A stretch of DNA of 64,000 nt from Talinum fruticosum (lineage: Eukaryota; Streptophyta; Magnoliopsida; Caryophyllales; Talinaceae), in contig JAITYX010000055.1 in the NCBI GenBank assembly GCA_021018815.1, positions 1,364,001 to 1,428,000 of the forward strand. Direction: 5' to 3'. The translations under genes and the position numbers were made by a program. The notes beneath the pieces were generated by a model. That model was not told where the DNA came from, made no database searches, and saw nothing but the letters and a program-made list of their open reading frames with translations. Positions 21,641-33,600 of the stretch are shown one piece after another. Each line of letters starts with the position of its first letter. Position 1 is the stretch's first letter.

Positions 21641-24130
21641 ATAAACTTTTAAATTGGTATTTATTTTACATGTGGATTTTCATTGTTAATGTTGGATTAT
21701 TTGTCACAATTAGAGGGTTGCAAAGGCAAAGCAAATACTTGATATATAGGATAATTTAAGCTATAATTTTATAAAAAATAAAATAAAAAGAAAAAAATAA
21801 AATAAAAATTACAAAATTACAAAAACTCAAATAATACTCTAACTAAAAAATAATTCAATCGGGTACCCGATCAAAATCGGGTTCGGGACTAGGTCCAAAA
21901 ATTTGGACCCAGTTCCAATCGGATCCCACCAAAATGATCGGATACCCGATCCCATTCACTCCTAGTAGTGTGATTTAATCATCCTTCTATATTTTAGGAA
22001 GTGCAAAAGAGAGTAAGAAAAATGTGAGAGAAAGATATTGATTATTAACAGTGACTTACATTGTTCCTGTCATTGTAATAAGGATAAGTCCAATGGGTGA
22101 TCTATCTCAAGTTTAAAATTTTGGAACTTGTCATACCAAGAGACATATCTTGAAATATATCATAAAGTAAAGATTTTCGAGGATAAGATAATTAAAAAAT
22201 AAACTGTAGTCAATCTTAGTAAGACGCAAACTCTCATAGACGGCCTCCTAATTTATTGAAAAAATTAGAGTAAGCAATTCTAAGTTGATTGCAAACAATT
22301 CTTATGCTACTTTTCACCTCCTAATTTCCTTAGGTTTAATCCCATTTCCTTCTCTAACTTGAGCATTGGAAGCCTTGACAAAGGAGGAATTATCCCTCTA
22401 CACACAGTTTTTTCCTGGTTTCGTGCCTAATGGTGCAAGCTTCTCGTGGTCTATCAAAACAACTTAATAGTACCTAAGCTAGAACAAATAATATTATTCG
22501 AGATACAACTTTTACATCATATGATTTGTTATTTTTAACTCATGCACTTGCACGAACATGCTTATATATATAGTTAGACGACCCAAAAAAAAAAGTCAAA
22601 TTGAGTAAGGTTATGTTCATGTCGAAGTTAAATGATTTTAAAAAGATCCCATATAAACATTTTTAAATAGATTGTAAATCTTAACCTTAATATATTTAAC
22701 TTTTTTGTTAAATGGATTGACATCAAAATAACATATTTAACCATTTAAAATAAAGTAGTTAAAAGGACAAATTCAAGTTACCAAATACCTACCATTTAAA
22801 ATTATCAAAATAAGTTATTAGTATAAGAAAATGGTCGTTAAATCATGTCCATTATCATAGCTATTGTGCACATTCTATATAGCTCTAAAAGCATATATCC
22901 TCTACCATAAAATACGTCAAAAACCTCCAGATTTAAGAGTAGGATTTAATATTCGCCGGCATAGTAACAGATCTAGAATAAATGACACTGATATAATTAT
23001 GAATAGGTATTGTTGTGTAAAATAAAGAATTGAGAGACGAAGTATTAAAAATGAAGAAGAAGGTGACAAAAGGGTATATATGTCAAGAAAGTTACTCAAA
23101 TTGGTTACTAAGTAATGACTTATTAATTTTTAATAGATAGAAATGATGTGTTGACTATTATAAAACATAATAAGCTGCACAATCATCAATTTTGCAATAT
23201 TAATAGGTATCACTTTATGAAATCATAATGAAACGTTGCAAATGCTTATAATTAAAGCTACCGAAACTTATGAAATTATGTGAAATCAAAGTGTTTGATA
23301 CTTGTGAAATTGTTGGAAAAGGAGGTAGACAATTCACCTGCCCTTAGGTTTTCACAAGAAAAGCACAGATTATGTGTGTGACATATTATCAAAAATTTGA
23401 ATAATTATATTAGAATATTAAGAAGTTGGGAGAATTTCACATATTAAGAAGTTGGGAGAATTTCACATGTAAATTCAACCTTATACTCATGGGTTGAGAT
23501 ATTAAAGAAGAATTTAATTAATATTACCAAGTAAAAGTTTCATTCTAACTTCTTTTTAAATTAATTAATGTTGCTTTCATAACGTAAAAATAACATGTAA
23601 TATAGTAAAGGTTCACTACACAATGAAAAATACCTAAAAAGAGTAAAGGTTCCCTATACAAGACTTTTGAATCACATATCACAAACTTTTTAAATATTCA
23701 TCCCTGATATGTGCCTACACTCTCAAAACATAGAAAAAAATCATCACACAGAATCCACAAAAATGAATCACATATCACGAATTCAGAATTAAAAAAAAAA
23801 AACCAAAAATAACTCACAACACCGAGATTCCGAAGGAATTGTGGACTTGAAAATCCCTTGAATTTTGAAGAGAGAGAGAGAGAGAGAGTTTAGAGAGAGA
23901 AAACACCAGCAAAACATGAGTAGAATGAAGAAATCGTTTTACATTTCCTATTTTTCTTTTTTTAAAAATCATAAGGATTGTAGGTTGGGTTTGCTTCATC
24001 AATAAATTCGTTTCTGGGCCGCTCAAGTTAGCTGTTTATTGATAGGTTTCCTGATTGAATAGTTGTTCATTGGGCCGCCCAACTTACCCTTGAGTATAAC
24101 ATAAACTTTTCTATTTCTAGAAACTGAATG
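20640..24130. repeat. Recurrent non-genic module, copy 3 (longest intact form)
   Basis: From GACCATCAAAGGGACAC (about 20703) to the TGGGCCGC...CTTACC region (about 24075-24090) this block parallels 39400-46100. Shared landmarks are GACCGTTTGGCGA (about 21323), CTAATTTCCTTAGG (about 22320), AGCATATATCCTC (about 22890), TGTGTGTGACATATTATC (about 23373) and AATGAATCACATATCACGAATTC (about 23763). It contains the hAT-like element at 21396-21964 but lacks three insertions found in copy 5. A GA-rich run is at 23870-23889. No conserved coding frame. Confidence 0.75.
21396..21964. mobile_element. hAT-like non-autonomous element (569 bp)
   Basis: It starts TAGGCCTGAGCAAAAATTCGG and ends CATTCACTCCTA, with flanks TTAGTGTC (21388-21395) and GTAGTGTG (21965-21972), 6 of 8 alike. 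The module copy at about 8598 shows an uninterrupted version of the target. The interior has degenerate 'atccggttaaatcggat' words at the left, a (TA)n tract at about 21571-21636, and 'cgggtacccgat' words at the right. Noncoding. Confidence 0.8.
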
Positions 24131-24149
24131 TTAGTTATTGTGCCCAGTC

Positions 24150-25310
24150 TGTCAATCTTCTAAATACGTTGCAGGGCAAAGCAAGGGAATTAGTGCCTCA
24201 AAAAACAATGGAATCAGGAATATGTGGACCTATTGATTCTACCATGGAGTCTCAAATTCACAATGAAGTTTGGAAGGAAGGTGAAAAGTCAAGCCGACCA
24301 AAACTCAAGTGACCAAAACTCAGCTATGATTTAAGAAAAATGAGGAAACCAAACTCAAGCTTAAATGAAGTTCATGTGCTACAGAAAAAGGTTAGAGTCC
24401 AAGACAATCAAATCCAAACCATGGAATACACAATAAAAGACTTGCAGTCTCAAGTTCATCATTTTCTCACTGCATTTGGGATGTCTGCGGGAACTTTTGC
24501 CTTTCCAAGTACGAACTCACTTCTTTTAGGAACTTCTCATCTGCCTCAATCACAAGTAACAGGCTATTCTTCATATTTATATTTATATATTCCAATGGGT
24601 GTTTTTCGATATGTTTGTGTCACACAGCTAGAATGAGGATTAAGTGATCCTTATTAGCAACATGGCTTGTTTTGCCTTTGGTGTTGGTTATTAAGATTAA
24701 CAAAATGTCCTTGTGAATTTCTATTACGTGTTTAATTTTTTAACAACAGTATCCTTTAGTTTGAAAATGTTGAATTATATGTCGTACGATACTTTGAGGT
24801 TACTGATTTTGTGCTTGAAACTACTTGTAGTTTCTTTTGGTAGCAATAGTAAGTATAACTTTACTAATTTATTGAGTTTTGTATTTACATGTTCTCTAGT
24901 AAGAAGAAACCCACTTAAGGTTGTAAATTTGCTTCTTACAGAACTGAAAATTTTAACAACAATATTTCATACCGTGGAAGCTAAAATATGCTTTTGCACC
25001 TTGACGTCTGCACATAATTGTATAGTTTTACTAATTGTCTTCTTTAAATTTTTGTTGAAGTCAATGGTTTTTTTCATTTTTTATTTTTTTCTTTCTATTT
25101 TCTATTTTTGGCACGTAATTGTATAATTTAACAAGTCTTGTCTTGATATATACTTAACATCTTATTAGATAATAATTCTTGCTGTATTTGATTGTATGCA
25201 CTTTCTAGGGACAATTGCCGGGGGTGATTCCAATGCTAACGGGACAACAATTCCATGTATACATTCCAAGTCCATACGATGTTGATATTCGAGACAAAAG
25301 TTAATACAAA
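24150..25310 (+). pseudogene. Possible remnant of a transposon-derived gene (unidentified)
   Basis: An acceptor-like GTTGCAG precedes a readable stretch at about 24175-24312 (contains IDSTMESQIHNEVWKEG) that ends in a stop. A second frame from 24340 contains VLQKKVRVQDNQIQTMEYTIKDLQSQ, a short coiled-coil-like segment. After an AT-rich gap, 25209-25302 reads QLPGVIPMLTGQQFHVYIPSP in one frame and then stops. This pattern of coiled coil plus a short proline-rich tail is seen in the C-terminal region of plant CACTA-associated proteins, but I cannot place it in a family. In-frame stops suggest it is dead. Confidence 0.35.
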
Positions 25311-25378
25311 GTAATACCCTTGTGATTTTCATTTTGGAGACATAAGATCTTGGTTTAGCATATTGGGTATATAATAGA

Positions 25379-25580
25379 GAAGCCGAACAGTATGTCTTTT
25401 TGGATGATACACATATTCACGGCAATATGTAGGTATTTTTTTTGTCTTCCATTTGGAGCCGAATAGTATGTCTTTTTGGATGATACACATATTCGGGGCA
25501 ATATGTAGGTATTTTTGGTTGTCTTCCATTTGGATGATGTACATATTCGGGGCAATATGTAGGTATTCGGGGCAATACAA
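25379..25580. repeat. Tandem repeat, about 75-78 bp period, 2.5 copies
   Basis: The words TATGTCTTTTTGGATGATAC, ACACATATTC.(C/G)GGCAATATGTAGGTATT and TTGTCTTCCATTTGGA recur in order at about 25391, 25468 and (partly) 25527. Minus-strand open frames here only reflect the repeat. Confidence 0.85.
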
Positions 25581-26154
25581 TAGGCATTGAATGTAAAGGT
25601 GGTTTAAAGTATATGAATGACAAATGCTTTCACATTATGGTATCTGTTCATTACTTTTATATTTTTTTATTAATATTTTGAATGGCAAATAAGTATCAGT
25701 AATTAAATAACACAAATAAAACAGAGGGAAAAAAGGTTTGCGTCAAAGCTCTTTCAACGGCTAGTAGCATATTGTGACGACTATTGTGTCTACATGTTTT
25801 AAATATGTTATTATATTAAGATAAATTGGGGCAACAAACTGTGTCAAGAATTTATTTTGTCACAACTTTGCTGCTACAAAAAAACATGCTGAACTTGATA
25901 CAAAATGCTGTCAAAAAAATATGACGCAGTTTCCCATCATAATAACTTTTGTGGCGCACTTTTCATACCGCACAGCTCTCATGTCACAAGTATGTTTCTG
26001 GACTATTTTCCTGTCAACATTTATCCAAAATTCTGTCACGATTCCTCATATTTGTTGTAGTGACGATTCCAAGTTCAAACTAAAACTGGTACTTTTAACC
26101 ATCCTTATTTACTATTTTTATCAAAATTGATTTTTTTGTGATCGGAATATTTTT
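25581..26154. other. Transposon-like spacer, no gene
   Basis: The segment 26040-26150 (TTCCAAGTTCAAACTAAAACTGG and following) resembles 10030-10125 inside the CACTA-like element. This suggests that the LINE fragment sits in another decayed CACTA-type element. Nothing coding is visible. Confidence 0.45.
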
Positions 26155-26972
26155 TTGTGGATCAACGCTCACTACCTGGAACACCAAGGAATATGGGAGT
26201 ATCAACAAGGAAGGAATGCCTGCTGGTATTGGAGGAAGGTTTGTCAAATACGAGACAAAGACAGACCATGGATGCTGACAAGAGATATGGGGCAAAAACT
26301 TAAAGCAACTGGAATTTATAAATGGTTACTTGGGGACATACCAAAGCTGAAATGGTGTAATTATTACATGGGACAACAACATCATTCCAAAGCAAAGATT
26401 CATTCTATGGCTGATATTGCAAAACAAACTACCTACAAGGCAAAGACTCAAGAAATCAAACCCCCATCAAGTTCTTTACTATGGTATTTGTGGTGAGGAA
26501 ACCAAAGAACACCTATTCTATGAGTGCAAACATGCAACAGAAGTCAGAATGATGGTGTTCAATTGGATCCAAAACACACAGGACCCAAAATCCCTGTCAA
26601 ATTGGCACAAATGGCTGCAGAGAACTAAGAGGAAAGGTATACATGGAAGAATACTGAAAGTTGTAAGTGTTGCCATCATGTACCAAGTTTGGAGAGATAG
26701 AAACGAAACTATTCACCGAGTAGAAGAAGCCTGAATCAGAACGATCGTTTAAGTTCATCCAGGACACAATCAAGAACAAATTCAACTTCTTAGCTATGCA
26801 CAAGCCTAAGTACAAAGTTTGGGATCAATGGTGTTGTTAAAAACTATACCCTTGAGATTTAAGGGTGAGGGGAACCTTTTCTAAAATGTGGCTCCTCTCC
26901 TTAAATACTCTCTCAAGGTAATTTGGTTAATGAATAAAGTGATTGCCTTTGTTCAAAAAAAAAATAAAAATT
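26155..26972 (+). pseudogene. 3' end of a LINE (L1-type) retrotransposon with RT zinc-binding domain
   Basis: The first frame (26155-26496) has CWYWRKVCQIRDKDRPWM and YKWLLGDIPKLKWCNYYM, the lead-in of the zf-RVT domain at the C-terminus of plant LINE ORF2. The domain continues only in another frame (26417-26734), with LPTRQRL, CGEETKEHLFYECKHATEVR (the Cys-Cys-His-Cys motif) and VAIMYQVWRDRNETIHR. So a frameshift separates the halves. A short 3' region ends in AATAAAGTG and an A-rich tail at about 26957-26972, as expected for a LINE integrated by target-primed reverse transcription. The element is 5'-truncated, with no reverse transcriptase core. Confidence 0.85.
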
Positions 26973-27189
26973 GTACAATGTCATAATTTCCTTTTTACGA
27001 TATGTTTGCTCTTTCAAGGCGTCGGGGTAATAAAGTCATTCTATTTTAAAAATCATGGACACACTTGTCCTATTACGATTTCAATTAGCCCTTTGCCATT
27101 TTTTTATCTTAAATATTTTTTTATCTCTAAATCTAGTGTAGGTACAAATAAATACCAATACTTGGAGGTTTATAAATTATTTCCAAATA

Positions 27190-27925
27190 CCTTAAGGGAG
27201 GTAAATGTTAATAGTAATATAAAATTTTGATGTTATAATGACAAATAATAATTTTAGTTTGTTATATCTAATTCTCATTTATTTGAAATTGTTCTAGCCG
27301 TAAACTATAGGGCTAGGATCGGAACTGGGTACGGTTAAGACAAAGCCCAAATTTTTCTCGGTGAATAAAATGGGTTGGTTAGGTGACTAGACCGACTTTT
27401 TCGATCTATTTTAAAATAGAATATATATGCATAAAACCTCCTTATAATATTAATCTATATTACTACTGATAATAGATTTAAGAAAGTGTAATATGTGAAT
27501 TAGTATAAGAATTAAAATAAACATCAAAATCTTAAACGAGTCATTAATAGAATAACTCATTATTATCTAACCCATAATTGGCGTTACCTTTCATTGGTTT
27601 TATTTAAACGGGTAAAGCGGTCAAGTAGTTCGACTTAATGTAGTTCTCAAGCAAATACCATGATGAAAGTTTTGAATTTCTTTCAATATCCTTTTTAGAA
27701 AATACAAATACTATACTTTTCCAGTAAAATTATGGACAATTTTAAACTAAAAATATGTCGAACTTTTATAATTTATAAAAGAAAAATAACCGATAAAAAG
27801 ACTGTTTTAACCCATTAGGCCGACTCGAAACTCGTATAACCCGATATATGACCGCCCGTATTTTACCCAAACCCGAAATACACTCGATCTATATTTAACC
27901 CGTCCGCCCAAATTGACAAGTATAT
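27190..27925 (-). mobile_element. Partial hAT-like element, inverted relative of 42252-43010
   Basis: On the minus strand it matches the left 750 bp of the element at 42252-43508. Both contain the 'acccgtataatccgatatatgac' type segment, GTCCATAATT, TCAAAACTTTCATCA and TAATTCTCATTTATTTGAAATTG. One terminus, TTGACAAGTATA (about 27914-27925), is like the family's TTGACAGGTCTA ends. The opposite terminus is missing. It abuts a TG/TA microsatellite. Confidence 0.65.
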
Positions 27926-27939
27926 ATGTGTGTGTTGTC

Positions 27940-27987
<48 letters not shown>
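27926..27987. repeat. (TG)n(TA)n compound microsatellite
   Basis: Interrupted TG units (about 27928-27962) run into TA units (27963-27985). It occupies the same place, before CTTTCAACAA, as the long TA tract at 10424-10503. Confidence 0.9.
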
Positions 27988-28695
27988 ACTTTCAACAATA
28001 ATTGTTTAAAGAAATTTTAGTCATACGAGACATATGACAACGGTTGTTATAACAATCATTGTTATAAAGGTCCCTCCAGTCGACTTATAACAACGATTCT
28101 CTTGTACAATCGTTGTTATATGCTAGGTTTTAACAACGAGTTATCAATAAAAACTGTTATAATAGTCGTCACCTATGACAACGGTTTCACATGACTATCA
28201 TTGTTATAAGTCCCTTTAACTACGATTCCAAGAGAACAGCTTGTTATCGGACGTGGTTTGGTTAGGGCTTTTAATGGTTATTAAACCATCCTTATATTTC
28301 TCACCTATGACAACAGGTTGTATAATGGAACTGTTTTTGTAAGTGGCTATACTCCAGGTTTTAGCAGCGGTTATCAATAAAAACCGTTATAATAGTTCTC
28401 ACCTATGACAACGGTTTCACAAGACTACGGTTGTTATAAGTCCCTTTAACTACGGTTTTAGGAGAACCGTTGTTATTAGACCTAGTTTGGTTAGGGCTTT
28501 CAACGGGGATTATAAAACCGTGGTTATAAAGCATATTTAACTAAGGTTCCTGGAGAACCATTGTTATTAGACCTGCTTTGGTCATGACTTTTAATAACGG
28601 TTATTATAAGAATCGTTGTCATATTTCTTCTCCTACGACAACGGTTGTATTATGGAACCATTGTGTTAAGTTGTGTTTGAGAACGGTTGTAGAAT
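27988..28695. mobile_element. Fragment of the CACTA-like element (subterminal repeat end)
   Basis: It matches 10540-11170: AACTTTCAACAA, GTCATA.GAGAC.TATGACAACGG, then a series of ACAACGGTT and AACCGTTGTTAT words. It ends at GAACGGTTGTAGAATCATTA, where it is joined directly to sequence matching 11590, so the terminal 100 bp of the element and 300 bp of flank are deleted here. Its presence before both module copies 2 and 4 shows it was part of the duplicated unit. Confidence 0.75.
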
Positions 28696-30310
28696 CATTA
28701 CTTGTATATCACATCTGTAATGCATCCATTAACCACTAAATAGTCAATTAAATGAGATTAAGGTAACAAAAAACTTATAATGTAGAAACAACAACAACAA
28801 CAAAAACAATAATAAAAACAACAACAACAAGAATAATAATGGCATCCCTTAATATTATTTTCCACCATGAACGAGATGTAAACAGTGTGGAGAAAAGCAA
28901 AGACAGCGAGAATAGTTTAAAGACTCTAGTTTAAAGAATAGTTTTCTTGGGTTTGGGTTTGATATTTTCTACTATGAATATATATGGGAAAAAGTTGTTG
29001 GGAGGTACACATATTTTGTGGAAATCATTTAAAGGAGAAACAATTTTTGAGAATGTATTTAAAAGGGGCGATGATATGTGTGTTGTATGAAAACACTATT
29101 AAAATGTCTTGTTGTGACCTATATTAATATATTTTATGATTTAAAATCACTATTTTTTTAATAATTATGATTAATTATGAAGGTAAAGTTTTAATAATCG
29201 TCGACTATGCCAACAAGTATCAAATGACACCATAATTGGATAAACTCTACTTATAAGATGTGTCATACACAAAATTTTGTACATATGGAAAATGATGGAT
29301 AAAATGACTAATTTTTATAATATATAAGTTGTAATACAATTATACTATTCAATTATACTATTCTTTTTTAATTTATTACATAATATAATAATTTTTAAGT
29401 TAAGATAAGACACTTAAGGTGTGTTTTATACAAGACACGTATCATTATCGATTTAAAAGTTGTGTGTATTTTGTGGAAACTATTTACATGGTCTTTTATG
29501 TTTATTTTTTTAACTTCCAATGAATTATAAGGAAAAGACGAAAATACCTTTATCTTCATATTTTCTCTCCCCATTTATAATTCTCCACTCTTCCAACTCC
29601 GTCCTTTATGAACAAACTCTTGGCACCCCAAATATTTCATCAGCTTCCATTACCCCAAAAGTCTTCCAAAAGTTAGAATTTAGCAATTTCTCTTTGTGAT
29701 GGTTGGAATTTGTTGGTTTGGTTTGAGTTTTGGTTGAATAAGAAGAAAGGAGGAGGAGAAACAAAGAGAACAAGGAAGAGGATAGTGATGAAGAATTATA
29801 AATGGATGAGAGAGAAAACGAAAATAAGGGTATTTTCATCTTTTTCTTATAATTTATAGAAGTTTTAAAAAATCATCGAAAAAAACCTTGTAAATAATTT
29901 TCACAAAATTTATACAACTTTTAAATACATTCTTAAAATGATGTCTCATTAAACAATTTCCACAAAATATGGGGTATACCTCTTTTTTTGTATATATAAC
30001 CTTCTATATAAAATTAAAAAAATCTATAGTTAATAACAAAAACTATACTACAAAATATACCCACAAATTGTGAGTATTTTAATTTAATTTTTTTAATTAA
30101 AATTTCCTTATTTGCATGGTGAGATTTTCCATTTAATTACGCCACATAATGTTAGTTAAAAATTGGTATTCGTTTTGTTAGTATATTTAGATTAGTTGAA
30201 ATTTATAGTTTCCATTTTAAGAGGCAAGAACTCCTGATTGAGTGATTTTTTGCTCACACCCTCGCCCCCTCTCTCCCCGCCCTATCTTATCCTCCCATGT
30301 TCAAGTCCTT
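28696..30310. repeat. Recurrent module, copy 4, downstream of MGL copy C
   Basis: It aligns with 11590-12220 and then with the sequence that copy 2 lost. (CAA)n-like repeats lie at about 28790-28830. A segment of about 1 kb (28985-29990) lies between inverted relatives: CACATATTTTGTGGAAA.CATTTAAA at about 29008 and its complement near 29930-29970. That arrangement could be another insertion with inverted ends. The short minus frame at 29606-29839 sits inside it. No recognised gene. Confidence 0.6.
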
Positions 30311-30674
30311 TATGAGTTAAGAGTTCGTTATTTGCGCACTTTGCATTTATGTCTTCGACTACAGATGACTTATGTAAGGCTTTTTATACTGTTGACATCG
30401 ATGATGTTCTGATCTAACCAGCAAAGAATAAGTTGGGTTGTAATTGTGAGGCATTATTTTTCCAAGAGCTCTACTTTGAATCTCAAGGGCATCCAATGCA
30501 TAGTACATAGCTTAAAATACACAAGTCTTGACAAAACACATACATGAAACATAGACGTAAGCAACATAAAACATAAAAGTAAATCGCTCTGATCACTTCT
30601 CTCATGGCACTTATTCATATAGTACTTATAAGCCAGACAGATCAATGTGACCTTCTATATATGTGACAAGGTCC

Positions 30675-33600
30675 TTAAGCATCCAATTCGAGGTACGCAT
30701 TCTTGAACTGCTTCCACTTTTGGTCCAAAGTGCCGAAATATCCAATGGAAAACCTTATAAAGCCTTTTGTAATATCACCTCGTTTCTGTGGTGGATTATC
30801 ACTCGCGGTGGCACCAGGGCAGGAGATGAGTGTTTCGTAGTAACCTAAGTCAACTGCCAAGAACCCAAACTTATGCTTTCGCAAATTCTCCATCAATTTG
30901 TAAGCCCTTTCAGTAGTTCCCACATCGATGCAGAGCACACCACCGAACCCATAACCCTTGTTACGGAGTTGGTCCATGAGTTGATGTTCCGGATGATCCT
31001 CAAGGCCTGGGTACGTGACATTGATATTGAGTTCATCCTTCATTCTCTGAGCCAGCTTCATTGCCCGATTGCAATGTTTCTTCATTCTTACACCCAAGTG
31101 AGCCATCCGTCCTAATAGGTCAAAGGCTTGCAGTGGATTCATAACAGGTCCAAGCATCATTAATGGCCCTGAACTGAAGTTGGTGATTTCCTGTATCATC
31201 TCCTCCTTTCCACATATAGCACCTGATATCGATGAAAAATAATGTATTAACATACACATTTGTGTTTTGAGGTAAGAAATTTATCATTTTTATAATGATT
31301 GTCTCCATATAATAATCTCCATCACTAAAAAATCTAGATCATACATTCGTCAAATATTGATCTTAATCATCTATTTTATTTTTATTTTAAAATAATTAAA
31401 AGCATATGTGACAAAAATATTTGTCAGCTGTCATATTCCGTTGTGGCAACGACGATATAATCCAATTTTTCATCGTTTTCGCTGCATCTTCCTCTTCTGT
31501 GCCTCTCTACTCGTGGCCAGTGACCCCAGAAGCATGCCGGAATTGAGCAGGGCCGACCGAATGTTGCTCTCCAGAAAAGGATAGAGAGGACCGAGCAGAG
31601 AGATGAACAGAGGCTTGCGTAGGGTTTGGTGTTTTTTTAACTCTATTTTTTTATCATAAAAGTCAATTTTGAGAAACTTAAGTCCAAGAGAACCTGGAGC
31701 AGTGTAGTCCAAGAGAACACAATACTAATCCTTTTTGTTTGCTATGAATTTTTTCACGATTAATCTCCATTTAAGATTTTTATAACAGTATTTATAACAA
31801 TTATACGCTAATTCTAACCATTTCTAACAACTTATAATAGCTAAATACTAATTCTAACCACTTATCATAGCTTATAACAACTCATAATAACTAATTTTTA
31901 ATTACTTTTTTAGTGTAAACTTATGATTTTTGTCACTATATTTTCCAATTATTTTCTTTAATTTAATATGTTCTTAAAATAAATAAATAGTTCACACAAA
32001 AATATTAAATTTATTAATTACAATGAAATCTATAAAAAAATTAAGACATGATAATCTTTTTACAGTATATTTTAATGAGCTACAAATCAACTTAAACTAC
32101 ACCAAGTTAAACTCTCTTGCCCCCAGTTTGTCATGTACTTTAATTGCAAATTCTTATATTCATTTGGGACCATATATTTCCGGAGTAACACGTCAGTATG
32201 TTAACCTACAAAACCTCCCCTATTTTCCCTTTCGTTCGATCATTTGTTAACATATGTATTAGGAGCATATACGTTAAGGTGTATAATTGACATTCTATAC
32301 TTCAACCATTATTACGCGAATTTTTATCTCCTAGCATAAACAATTAATATGCAACTGCTTTTCTTTTTTTTTTTTTCTTGAGGGAGAAAATTAGTCTCTC
32401 TCAAGGGGAGTTATTTCACAACCACCACAAACACAACTCCATTTATGAATTTTGTTCATATTTAAAAAATATTTATTTGGTTTTCATTATCTATATTTCA
32501 ATTTAATTAAAACTGAAAAATTAAATGGACGTAATTGAATCGGAATAAATGTGGGATAATTTTATGTAAGTTAGTTGATTGTTGATGGCACAGTCGTTAT
32601 AAGTTAATAGAGTAGGATAGTGGTCCAACTTAGACCATCCTTAGACAAATAATTGGAAAGAAAAGAAGAAAACACACAAGGAAAGAGAGGATACTTAACC
32701 TGCAAGCATATCAGATGCACCACTGACATACTTGGTCAAGCTATGAATAATAATATCAGCTCCAAACTTGGCCGGATTGATAATCATCGGAGTAAAAGTA
32801 TTGTCCACCACAACCTTGACTCCTTTATCATGAGCTATGCGACTTAACAGAGGGATGTTGGCGACAACCAGAGCCGGATTTGATACTGGCTCAAAGAACA
32901 GCACGCTGGTCTCTCCGGGTCTTATTGCTTCCTCCACCTCCTTCAGATTAGTAATGTCCACAAATGATGTACTGACATTGCATTTTTCTGGCAAAAAGTT
33001 CCTCAGAAGAAAATGGCTTCCTCCATAAAGTGCGTCTGCTGCCACCACATGACCTCCATTCTTGCACAGATACATTAAGACTGCTGTTACTGCAGACATA
33101 CCTGTCCAAAACAAGATGATATGTCAATCATTCTAAATCTAAAAGCGTTCAAAAGGAAAACTATACAGCACGCATGTGAAACAAAAATTCAAATTTTAGT
33201 TTAAATTTATGGTTCAAGGCCCAAGATAGTTTATATACTTTAATATGCCTCTTTATGCAAAATTATAAATACCCTCCTAAACTTATATAACAATTTAATA
33301 GGGCTGTTTAGACAATAAAACTGTACTTAATAATAATTTTAACCAAAAATTTAAATTAATATTTGAAGACTCAGTTTAAGTTTATATATATATATATATA
33401 TATTAGACGTTCAATGAGAACTAAGAACTCTAAATTCACACCATCAGTCCAAAAGGATCTAATTTTACCATGTCATCCAACACTCCCACCACTCACCCCC
33501 CATCTTCTCTCTCCACGACTGTTGCCCAACAATCGCTAAAACATGCCAGTCACCACAACTATATAATCAGGCAACGGGGGTTACCGGTGGTCATCAAATC

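Noticed and set aside
25379..25580. CRISPR-like array
   Set aside because: The units are contiguous tandem copies without unique spacers, and this is a plant nuclear sequence.
25329..25623. Three overlapping minus frames with repeated 'YCPEYV' and 'ILPRIC' peptides
   Set aside because: They only read the 75-78 bp tandem repeat in three frames.
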